Shown: piece by piece, positions 57,378 to 64,000 of the stretch | Layout of the letters: the number at the start of each line of letters is the position of its first letter | How positions within the stretch are numbered: position 1 is the stretch's first letter | From: Aldehydirespirator sp965221185 | GTDB lineage: Bacteria; Actinomycetota; Acidimicrobiia; Acidimicrobiales; Aldehydirespiratoraceae | NCBI GenBank assembly: GCA_965221185.1 | Contig: OZ244866.1 | Coordinates: forward strand, 3,224,001 to 3,288,000 | Length of the DNA stretch: 64,000 nucleotides | Direction of reading: 5' to 3' | Position numbers and translations under genes: made by a program | Notes under the pieces: generated by a model | The model's input: the letters and a program-made list of their open reading frames with translations, nothing else | Databases searched by the model: none | What the model was told of the DNA's origin: nothing

Positions 57378-58975
57378 GACCAGCACTCGAAACCGCGGGG
57401 CTCCAACTCGGTTGAGCACACGTAATGCAGCTCGGCTTTGAGGTTCTGAGTCGTTGTTGCGAGTTCAGCCCATCGCTCAGCTTCGTCGTGCCACTCGCGT
57501 TCGAGGTTGCACGAGTACGCAGCCAGGTTCGCGTCCTGCATGTCGTCGTAGGTGAGCATCGCGACGTCGAACGCGAGGGTGGCACTGTTGAAGTCGCCGG
57601 GCATGACCGTCTCGGCTTCGTTGAGCCACTGCGTCGCCAGGGTTGTGGCACGGCCGATCTTGCGTACGCAGTCGGCTTCGGTGTCGGGCGACGGGGATGT
57701 CTGTGCCGGTGCTTGCTCAAGGGCGGTCGCCGTGGACTGCGATGATGCTCCTGACGTGGTGTCGGCATCGGGATCAATCAGGCACGACTCATCTAGCGAC
57801 GCCCAAAAAGCCGCCATTCCGGCTGTGTCAGCAAGGGCTAGGTCTACTGCTGTGGCCACGAGTTCTTGCGGGGGGTTGCTGGTGACAAGTGTGTATTGGA
57901 TTGCCTCACTGAGAACAGCTCCACTGCTGACCCTAAGGGCTCCGATGGCTTCCTGAACGATGCCCGTTCTTCTGATGTACTCGTCGTGGGTTGTCTCACC
58001 GGCAGCCACAGCGTCGCTGGCGGCTTGCTCATGGCCTACTTGTATTCTCCCGACAGCCTTGTAGTTGCTGACTTCAGAGACTTCGCGGTGAGCTTCCTCC
58101 AGCACGCTTGCCGCGTGCTGCGCCTGCCCGAATGCGGCCGCCGCGTCGCTGGCCTGCGCAGCATCAGTTATGGCCGCCAAAGCGTCGAACATCTCCTGAG
58201 ATGCGGAGCGGACAGCTTCGGCCAAGTCGGTCACTCTGTCCTGGCGACTCGCGATTGCTGCGAGAGCATCTTCAAAGCTGAGCGGTTCAATGTCTGCTTC
58301 AGCTTCTTGTGCAGACTCTTCTGGCTCTGCTACTGGCTCTAGCAGAGTTGGACCGTATGCCATCGCCAACAACATCTGCACATACTGGTCGGCGTGGGTG
58401 TTGTAGGCATCTCGGGCCCGTTCAAGCGCGATTGCCTCAGTCTCAACGTCGCTCTCGGCACCAGAATGGACGAGTCGCGCAACAGCATCCTTCGCGCGCG
58501 CTAGCTCGCCACTGACGCGTTCAAGGAGCCGTTCAGCCGATTCAAGAGTCTGGCGTACCTCGGCTTGATCCAGCTCATCCGTGACATCGCTGAGGGTATC
58601 AGCCGCGTCCGAGTAGGCGACTCGGGCAGCCTCAGCCTGCGCTTGGGCTTGGACCTGTTCGTCCCAGCGTCGCTGAACGACCGCACACCACGGAAACCTG
58701 TCACCTAGTCGCACCAGCTCGGATCCAGGCCCCGAAACAGCACCAACATCCTCTGTGCCGTGCGCCGCGCTATCGCGCCCGGCGGTGGTGGCAGGCTCGT
58801 CTGCGTCTCTCGTGGGCTCCGCCGCGCTGTCAGCCTGCGTCGCGCTATCGGGTTCTCTTGAGACGCCATCCGCGGCGCATCCCGCGGCCAGCACGAGCAA
58901 CGAAGAGACCACCGCGCATGCGATGGCCCCGATCGGCCTTCTGTCGTTCCCGGGACGAGATCGTCGCGCTGGCAC
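57374..58975 (-). CDS. Helical lipoprotein, larger paralogue of 30533-31678
   Basis: 533 aa from GTG 58975 with GAGGGG upstream. A lipoprotein signal ends LAAGC, followed by a polar linker. A long helical body shares landmarks with the 30.5-kb protein: LGDRFPWCAVVQRRW, TDELDQAEVRQTLESAERLL, AIALERARDAYNTHADQYV, GMAAFWASLDESC. An extra C-terminal domain (about residues 430-533) has CVRKIGRATTLATQW and four further Cys. Probably extracytoplasmic; function unknown. Two small ORFs follow in translational coupling. Confidence 0.8.
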   Translation of the reverse strand: MPARRSRPGNDRRPIGAIACAVVSSLLVLAAGCAADGVSREPDSATQADSAAEPTRDADEPATTAGRDSAAHGTEDVGAVSGPGSELVRLGDRFPWCAVVQRRWDEQVQAQAQAEAARVAYSDAADTLSDVTDELDQAEVRQTLESAERLLERVSGELARAKDAVARLVHSGAESDVETEAIALERARDAYNTHADQYVQMLLAMAYGPTLLEPVAEPEESAQEAEADIEPLSFEDALAAIASRQDRVTDLAEAVRSASQEMFDALAAITDAAQASDAAAAFGQAQHAASVLEEAHREVSEVSNYKAVGRIQVGHEQAASDAVAAGETTHDEYIRRTGIVQEAIGALRVSSGAVLSEAIQYTLVTSNPPQELVATAVDLALADTAGMAAFWASLDESCLIDPDADTTSGASSQSTATALEQAPAQTSPSPDTEADCVRKIGRATTLATQWLNEAETVMPGDFNSATLAFDVAMLTYDDMQDANLAAYSCNLEREWHDEAERWAELATTTQNLKAELHYVCSTELEPRGFECWS

Positions 58976-59077
58976 GTGGCAACCCCTCGCTTCGTCAGAA
59001 GTCCAGCGCTTGACACTAGACGAGCGCTAGATGGCGAGAAGCCTGTGGATGCGAAATTACGTCGTGGCTGGTCAGGC

Positions 59078-59424
59078 TGTGGGTGCCCAATGTTCGGTCG
59101 GGTGTGTTGACCAGGCATGATGCGCTTGCATCCTGGGGTCCTATGTGTCGCATTCTGTATCGGTTGCTCCTGTCGTTGGCAGGTTTGGCTGTGCGCTCGG
59201 GACGCTCGAAGGACATTGAGATCATCGTGTTGCGCCACCAGATCGCAGTCCTGCACCGACAGAACCACCGGCCTGCCTTCGCCAGCGAGGACCGGGCCCT
59301 GCTGGGTGCTGTCGCGGCGGCCCTGCCGCGACCGCAGCGAGCGGGCTGGCTCCTTACGCCAGGGACGCTGCTGCGCTGGCACCGGCGCCGCATCGCCCGC
59401 CACTGGCGTGGGTGCCCAACATGA
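59078..59424 (+). mobile_element. Truncated IS481-like element with transposase N-terminus
   Basis: TGTGGGTGCCCAATGTTCGG is followed by ATG 59143: MCRILYRLLLSLAGLAVRSG, LRHQIAVLHRQNHRPAFASE, LPRPQRAGWLLTPGTLLRWH. This is the most complete transposase N-terminus of this family in the window. It stops before the DDE core, at a second GGGTGCCCAAC. Just upstream (59041-59077) is part of a right end. Confidence 0.75.
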
Positions 59425-59523
59425 GCCCTGCGTTGCGTACCTGTGCTACCAGCTACTGCCCTCAGTTGATTCACGGTCTTCTCGGTCAGGCGTCATTCTC
59501 AGTGGACGGTGCCCCTAGACGCT

Positions 59524-59649
59524 GATCATGCCTCTGACCTGCGCTTTTTGCGCTCCTGAGGCAAAACGTTCCAGGATCGCGCGAAGTCTGTTCCAAACCC
59601 CTCAGCGCTCAAGCCTCTGACCTCGGTGTTTGTAATTCGCGCATGTCCC
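59524..59649. repeat. Dispersed ~125-bp repeat, copy 2
   Basis: Partner of 22279-22406. Its last bases (GCGCATGTCCCA) include the ATG of the PAS fragment, so the repeat may carry the natural start region of that gene. Confidence 0.75.
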
Positions 59650-59796
59650 ATCTCAAGGCTCTGATCGACACCTCCCCAGCGGGGGTCGCGGTGTTCGACT
59701 TCACCAACGGGGCTCCGGTTGTTCAACCGCGAGGCCAACAGGATCGTCGACGCGCTGCGCGACCCCGACGCTTGTCAGGGCGGGCTCAAGCGGTGA
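59643..59796 (+). pseudogene. PAS-domain / histidine-kinase fragment with frameshift
   Basis: ATG 59643 gives MSHLKALIDTSPAGVAVFDF then TNGAPV. The sense continues in another frame as LFNREANRIVDALRDPDACQ and GGLKR with a TGA. The S-P-x-G-V-x-V-F-D ... N-R-E-A pattern is a PAS-domain start. The rest of the kinase is absent. Confidence 0.5.
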
Positions 59797-60139
59797 GCTA
59801 GAATTGGTAAAACCCAGACGTCAGAGGGGGTGTTGTGGCCATCTTGGCTCTTCGCTACCCTATGGGCCCCTCTCTTCGATTCAAGGAGTCCAGCCTTGTT
59901 GCATTCCAAACGTACGAGGCAGGCGGGAGCGTAACCATCGGTTAGCTGCCCGCCCGCACAGCAGGCGCCCCTGCAGCGTGAAGCAGGGCACACCGCTCCG
60001 GGCCAAGTAGCCGATCCAGAGCACACTGGGGGACCGGCGGGCAGCACAACATCTGGATGGTGCATGAGGAGTGCGGGACCGACACGCGAATGTCTCCTCC
60101 ACAGGGTCAGCCAGCCGGTGATCAGCAGCCACACAAGAA
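59797..60139. other. Intergenic, no gene seen
   Basis: Open frames have poor composition. The minus-strand ORF 59775-60209 overlaps the tRNA-like sequence and is not credible. Confidence 0.45.
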
Positions 60140-60260
60140 GCGGCAGTAGCTCATACGGTAGAGCAGCAGCCGGGCTGGCTAGCCGAAACACGACGCCCTC
60201 ACCGGGCACATGTTCCTAGCCGCCAGCTGAAAGAACCGGGTTCGAGCCCCGGCTGCCGCT
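60140..60260 (+). tRNA. tRNA-like sequence with an interrupted anticodon loop
   Basis: Acceptor GCGGCAG (60140-60146) pairs with CTGCCGC (60253-60259). D arm GCTC-atacggta-GAGC and T arm CCGGG-ttcgagc-CCCGG are perfect. The anticodon stem can form as CAGC (60167-60170) with GCTG (60226-60229), but 55 nt lie between instead of 7. The insert carries its own hairpin around GCTAG/CTAGC. No canonical U33/anticodon is evident, and CCA is not encoded (CAA). It is either a tRNA gene with a small insertion or a pseudo-tRNA left by an integration event. Confidence 0.5.
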
Positions 60261-60328
60261 CAAATGCTTGCCCCGAGGCCTGATTTTGGATGAAGGCGCC
60301 TCGCCGGAGTGGCTGATGGCAGGCGGGC

Positions 60329-61414
60329 TCAGTGCATCAGAGGGGGTGCTCCCCACAGCTTGGTGGTGCCAGCGGCCGCCACGACGTCTCGGAAGAACTG
60401 CTCGTAGCCCGTGTCCAGGGTCTCGGTCTGTCCGTTGACGGTCACGGAGGTACGGATCTTCTTGTCCTCCAGGCTGCCTTCGAACTCGAACCTCGGGGTC
60501 GTGAAGGCTGCTTGCATGATGACCGCGGAACCCGCTGGCAGTCCCATGGCTTGCCTCTGTTGTTCGTACAGGTCTGGGACCATCCGATCAAGGATCGCTT
60601 TCACCGGCCCTGACAGCGGCGATCTAGTGTCCACCACGAACCCGCCAAGCGTGTAGAGATTCTGCAACAGGAAGACGATGTCGCCAATGTCTGATGAGGG
60701 TGACAGCTCGCCGATCCTCTCCAGCAGCACGGCGGCAAGATCCTCCACGGTGATACTCGCGACGAAGTCCGACACCCCACGCAGGTACTCGATGAAATCA
60801 AACTGGAGCCCGGTCCGAAAACCGTCGACAAGGCTCCGTTGGTCTGACATGAGGTCAACGACGCGGCTATCGCGGATCGCGATGTACCTGTTGTGTGCCA
60901 TCAGATTGCCGATGTCCCGCAACGGCAACCGACTCACGGGCTGTCCTTCGTAGTCATAGACAGCTACCTGGAACTCTTCGCGCTTCTCCGGGAAGAGTTC
61001 AAACAGGCGCCTCACATGCATTGAAGTCGCCAACAGGACCTCTTCTATCAAGCGGTCCTGTTCATCCGCGATGGCGTCGGAGAGGCCGGATTCCGGCAGC
61101 AGAAGATCCGGGCCGACATCGTGTCCAGCCTCTCTCAGCCGCTGACCGGACCGATCGAAGAAAGCATCCATCTTCGCGAACTGGTCTGCTATGCGCTCCA
61201 CAGCCCCCACAACTGTGCCGTAGACCTCTTCCTCGCCTGTGCTCTTGGCCTTGGAGATCAAGAACGGCGCCTGCCACTCCAGATATTGAGGGTCGCACCC
61301 CATCTTGTTGATCGCTCCGTACAGGTAGCGGCCCTCACGCCTGTAGATGACCTCGACTCGGTTCAGCGGGTCGTGCGAACGCCGCTCCCCACCAGATGAT
61401 TCGGGTTGCGTCAT
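60329..61414 (-). CDS. Hypothetical protein, 361 aa
   Basis: ATG 61414 (MTQPESSGGERRSHDPLNRV) follows GGGAG and overlaps the upstream stop as ATGA. The protein is mainly helical: AVERIADQFAKMDAFFDRSG, DEQDRLIEEVLLATSMHVRR, LRDIGNLMAHNRYIAIRDSR. The N-L-M-A-H motif recalls HEPN-like helices but is not diagnostic. The C-terminus is strand-rich (SVTVNGQTETLDTGYEQFF). No family is recognised. It is the third gene of a minus-strand unit. Confidence 0.7.
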   Translation of the reverse strand: MTQPESSGGERRSHDPLNRVEVIYRREGRYLYGAINKMGCDPQYLEWQAPFLISKAKSTGEEEVYGTVVGAVERIADQFAKMDAFFDRSGQRLREAGHDVGPDLLLPESGLSDAIADEQDRLIEEVLLATSMHVRRLFELFPEKREEFQVAVYDYEGQPVSRLPLRDIGNLMAHNRYIAIRDSRVVDLMSDQRSLVDGFRTGLQFDFIEYLRGVSDFVASITVEDLAAVLLERIGELSPSSDIGDIVFLLQNLYTLGGFVVDTRSPLSGPVKAILDRMVPDLYEQQRQAMGLPAGSAVIMQAAFTTPRFEFEGSLEDKKIRTSVTVNGQTETLDTGYEQFFRDVVAAAGTTKLWGAPPLMH

Positions 61415-61623
61415 CGGGTCTCCCAGCACCCGGCGAGATACGCCAACTTGGTTTCACCCAGCAGGTACGCGACACCCATCATTATCGACCCGACGAACCT
61501 TGCGCCATCCCCGAGAGCACGACACCACCTGTCATCCGAACCGCCTTCGTTCCGCAGAATCCCGTTCAGATTCTCGACCGCGTCGGCCGTTCGGACTACG
61601 AACGGAGGGGCCGTCGACAACAC
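61411..61623 (-). CDS. Small ORF, 70 aa
   Basis: It is placed between two genes of the unit; GTG 61623 is the best start but has no clear Shine-Dalgarno. ADAVENLNGILRNEGGSDDR is followed by FVGSIMMGVAYLLGETKLAY. Its stop overlaps the next ATG, which supports translation. Family unknown. Confidence 0.45.
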   Translation of the reverse strand: MLSTAPPFVVRTADAVENLNGILRNEGGSDDRWCRALGDGARFVGSIMMGVAYLLGETKLAYLAGCWETR

Positions 61624-61657
61624 CCAAGAACACAGGGGCGCTACCAACAGGCGGTAC

Positions 61658-62386
61658 CTAAACCTCGAAGCTCGCAATAGGCACCGGCGGCGTGGCAAGA
61701 GAGCGCCCGTTCCCGAGGCGCACACCCGCCGTCATGCCGCCGCCCATGAGTCTTGCGTCCTGGGTCGCGTTGACCATCTTGACCAGTTGCTCGATGTCTG
61801 AGGCAGGGAAGTAGAGCGTCAGTGTGTCGTGCTCAGGGAGCCTGAGCGGCAGAGGGTCGGGCGAGATACGGGAACCTGTGTACCGGCCGAGGATCGCGTC
61901 GCTGGCCTGAACCCACGCGTTCACCACCCGAACTCCTTGTGATCCGGCGTTCGTCAGCGTGACCGCCACATACCATTCGGAGAATTGCGTGTTGAGCGAC
62001 CCGCGGCGCAGAGCGCCTATGTCGGCCCTCAAGACCATGTCAGAGCCGTGGGGGTCCGCCCATACGAGTTCCCAACTGATCGACACGTCCGGCCCCGAGG
62101 CGCGAACGAGTCTGCTGGTGAGCTGCACATACCATCCCGTCAGCCCCACAAGAAGCGCCGTGGCCGTAAGACCCGCCGCTGCCGCCAGACCGCTCAAGCC
62201 CGCGGCGAACCCCGCTGTGTCCTGGTTGCCCCCCAACACCAGAGGCAACGACACCCACACGAGCACCACCACGCCAGACGCCACCGCCAGCACGGCCAAC
62301 GCCGCCGCTGCCAGCCCCAGAACCGCCGCGGGACGCCTCAGAACGGCATCCACCCGACTGAGAGCGTTCTTGGCGCGTGAGGCCAT
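61658..62386 (-). CDS. Two-pass membrane protein with soluble C-terminal domain
   Basis: 242 aa from ATG 62386 (MASRAKNALSRVDAVL); the longer start at 62452 adds an Arg-rich stretch. Two hydrophobic segments lie at about residues 20-53 and 60-90. A soluble beta-rich domain follows (SISWELVWADPHGSDM, WYVAVTLTNAGSQGVRVVNA, DTLTLYFPASDIEQLVKMV). That layout resembles small hypothetical proteins of unknown role. First gene of the three-gene unit. Confidence 0.65.
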   Translation of the reverse strand: MASRAKNALSRVDAVLRRPAAVLGLAAAALAVLAVASGVVVLVWVSLPLVLGGNQDTAGFAAGLSGLAAAAGLTATALLVGLTGWYVQLTSRLVRASGPDVSISWELVWADPHGSDMVLRADIGALRRGSLNTQFSEWYVAVTLTNAGSQGVRVVNAWVQASDAILGRYTGSRISPDPLPLRLPEHDTLTLYFPASDIEQLVKMVNATQDARLMGGGMTAGVRLGNGRSLATPPVPIASFEV

Positions 62387-63088
62387 ACCGCCTCCTGGTT
62401 GCTTCCGGCTCGGCCTGCGCCTAGCAGCGAAGCTAGCAGTCTGACCGGACACCTCCCGCGCACTGGCTGAGGCAGCCGGCCGTGGCCTGGTGACCGGTGA
62501 GGCTCAGTCAACCAAACTGGGTCAGCTCCAGTTCTCCACTGAGATATGTCTGCGTAGAGGCAAGCATGAGGTCGCCACATGCGCGTTCGCCAATGACATC
62601 AGAGGCGATATGAGGTACACGACAACAGCCATCGCTCAAGCAATTCGATACCGGCTAGACACTGGCTCGACCCGAGGGATCCCCGCTCCTTCTAGAAGAT
62701 GGGATCCAGATGGGACAGCTGGGTTGGACATCACGATCAACCCGATGGGTCGCACGCTTGTGTTCACAGACTGTCAATGGCCAATGGGATCTGCCCAGTG
62801 GCGGACAAGCGATGCATCATCAGACTCCAACTGCATCAAGCGAGAATCTTGGCCGATGTACTCGAAACGACGGACTACAGCCCTCCCCGCTGTAATGCCA
62901 TGCATGTCGGCCGAGCGAGAAACCCTCGCTGACCTGGCAATACGCTGAATGGGTTATAGACGCGTCAGCTCCATCTCGCGGACGCGACCCGCGCTTGGCT
63001 GTGCTCGTCGCGTGGGCATCAACCAGTGACGACAAATACCGCAGCATCGCCGTCAGCAGTAACGATCTGCCCCGGAGAGCAGATCAGT
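62387..63088. other. Intergenic, no convincing gene
   Basis: The plus-strand ORF 62490-62948 lacks a ribosome site and codon bias; its translation has no recognisable features. Otherwise nothing is seen. Confidence 0.45.
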
Positions 63089-64000
63089 TCATGTGCCTAA
63101 GTCGTCGAAGATGCTCTTGAGACGTCCGGCCGCGGTTCGCTTGTAGTGACCGGCTGAACAGTTCTTCTTTATCCGACGTCCTGATGATCGTGTTGTTTCC
63201 AGATCGACTCTCGCGCTGGACTCGCCTGGCTTCCTGCAAACTCGCAAACTGTTGGGTTCCTTGCTCTCCCAGCAGTTCAGATGGCCATCGTCGGGGATCT
63301 TCTCACGCCATATGCGCCTCGGCACCGCCTGCGCGCTTAGAGAACTGTCGAACGCTGTCATTGAGGCGTGCCTGTGTGCGGGATCTAGCGCTAGTGCCTT
63401 CTCGATGCTGGCCGCGACACCCCGACTGACGTGAGGCGCGAGGTCTCTGATTCGAGTCGGACCGACGGTACAGCGAGCAGCAAAGGGAGCCATCTCGCCG
63501 GTTGAGACGTCCTCATGGGGGTACACACCCGTGAGCAGTCGGTAGGCGGTCGCACCCAAAGACCAGATATCGGACATGACGGACGAGTTGTTGCCGTCAG
63601 CAACCTCTGGGGCAAGCGTTGCTGGCGTGCCGTGCGGAGGGGCCTCTCCGTTTGCGTCGAGCGGATGCGCGAGACCGAAGTCGCCTACCATGACCGATCC
63701 GTTGGCAGCCCAGAAGATATTGGCCGGTTTCACGTCTCTGTGCACGATCCCGTCGTCGTGCACCCGGGCCAGTCCCCGCGCGGCGCACCCCACAGCCTTG
63801 AGTACATCCGGGACCCACAGCCGGGGCAACTCCTCGGCGTCGTCAAGGGATCCCTGAGTCGCTAATTCTGTCGCTAGGTACGGGACGCCGTCCCATACGT
63901 CGGCGTTGTAGATCGACAGCACGTACTGGCTCTGCAAGCGTGTGAGCAGAGAGGCCTCACCCCAGTCCCAGTCGTCTAGCTGGCTCGGATCGAGGAGTTT
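63089..64000 (-). CDS. Ser/Thr protein kinase, N-terminus beyond the right edge
   Basis: The minus frame is open to the window edge (304 visible codons), so the ATP-binding lobe start is missing. Visible: SQYVLSIYNADVWDGVPYLA (end of the N-lobe), VHDDGIVHRDVKPANIFW (catalytic loop), VGDFGLAHP (DFG), APEVADGNNSSVMSDIWSLG and LLTGVYP. After the kinase domain comes a basic tail with DGHLNCWESKEPNSLRVC and SGRRIKKNCSAGHYK. That tail is unusual and may bind a ligand or nucleic acid. Soluble. Confidence 0.9.
   Translation of the reverse strand, partial: KLLDPSQLDDWDWGEASLLTRLQSQYVLSIYNADVWDGVPYLATELATQGSLDDAEELPRLWVPDVLKAVGCAARGLARVHDDGIVHRDVKPANIFWAANGSVMVGDFGLAHPLDANGEAPPHGTPATLAPEVADGNNSSVMSDIWSLGATAYRLLTGVYPHEDVSTGEMAPFAARCTVGPTRIRDLAPHVSRGVAASIEKALALDPAHRHASMTAFDSSLSAQAVPRRIWREKIPDDGHLNCWESKEPNSLRVCRKPGESSARVDLETTRSSGRRIKKNCSAGHYKRTAAGRLKSIFDDLGT

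Noticed and set aside
62490..62948. 152-codon plus-strand ORF
   Set aside because: No ribosome site, no homology features, and atypical codon use; left as intergenic.

Overview
The window is high-GC actinobacterial DNA. S-layer-type repeats ending in 'RGQMATFLYRAE', RCC1-type surface repeats, TTAAP-linker lipoproteins, a DUF4143 remnant and IS481-like elements together suggest an Acidimicrobiia-like lineage. That placement is inference from family content, not a measurement. Chromosomal anchor genes are few: a tRNA-Ser(GCU), an orphan etfA, and a Ser/Thr kinase cut by the right edge. The rest is an accessory region full of insertion-sequence remnants, short inverted-repeat elements, toxin-antitoxin pairs, defence genes and lipoproteins.

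Layout. 0-7.7 kb: a truncated hypothetical gene, a small HTH gene inside a 96-bp inverted repeat, IS3 and IS21 debris, a metallophosphoesterase, a MntA/HepT pair, a tyrosine integrase, a pectinacetylesterase-like lipoprotein and tRNA-Ser. 7.9-12.4 kb: a start/stop-coupled mobile-element operon (DDE transposase plus proteins resembling catalytically dead tyrosine recombinases), whose leader is duplicated as four 195-bp tandem repeats. 12.6-17.2 kb: two divergent zincin lipoproteins with tandem-repeat linkers. 17.2-19.7 kb: short inverted-repeat elements and three small genes. 19.7-22.0 kb: an Mrr-like nuclease fused to an nSTAND NTPase (Avs-like defence). 22.1-25.9 kb: a second copy of the leader/recombinase element, a small LRV-repeat protein and transposase debris. 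26.5-29.9 kb: an operon with a second metallophosphoesterase and an ArdC-like zincin, then a third phosphoesterase. 30.4-32.8 kb: a lipoprotein behind a structured leader, and a DUF4238 gene.

33.2-40.9 kb is the most interesting block. It is a four-gene minus-strand operon: an LRV-repeat protein, a MoxR AAA+ ATPase, a VWA/COG3864 protein, and a DprA(SLOG-like)-LRV fusion. Upstream lie a divergent XRE regulator and another small LRV gene. The operon promoter carries a palindromic operator that also sits in front of the two mobile-element operons. I propose it as a candidate undescribed conflict or stress system.

41-49 kb: an unusual transposase-like gene, IS21, IS3 and IS110 pieces, an unknown 514-aa gene and etfA. 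49.3-53.1 kb: a large S-layer/RCC1/zincin surface protein whose signal peptide has no ordinary start codon downstream of a C14 tract, which suggests phase variation (or a sequencing indel). 53.2-57.4 kb: a toxin-antitoxin pair, a truncated methyltransferase and a TIR-like defence gene, interspersed with 150-bp inverted-repeat elements. 57.4-64 kb: a second lipoprotein paralogue, an interrupted tRNA-like sequence, a three-gene unit of unknown function, and the partial kinase.

All family assignments were made by eye from protein motifs. No database search was run.
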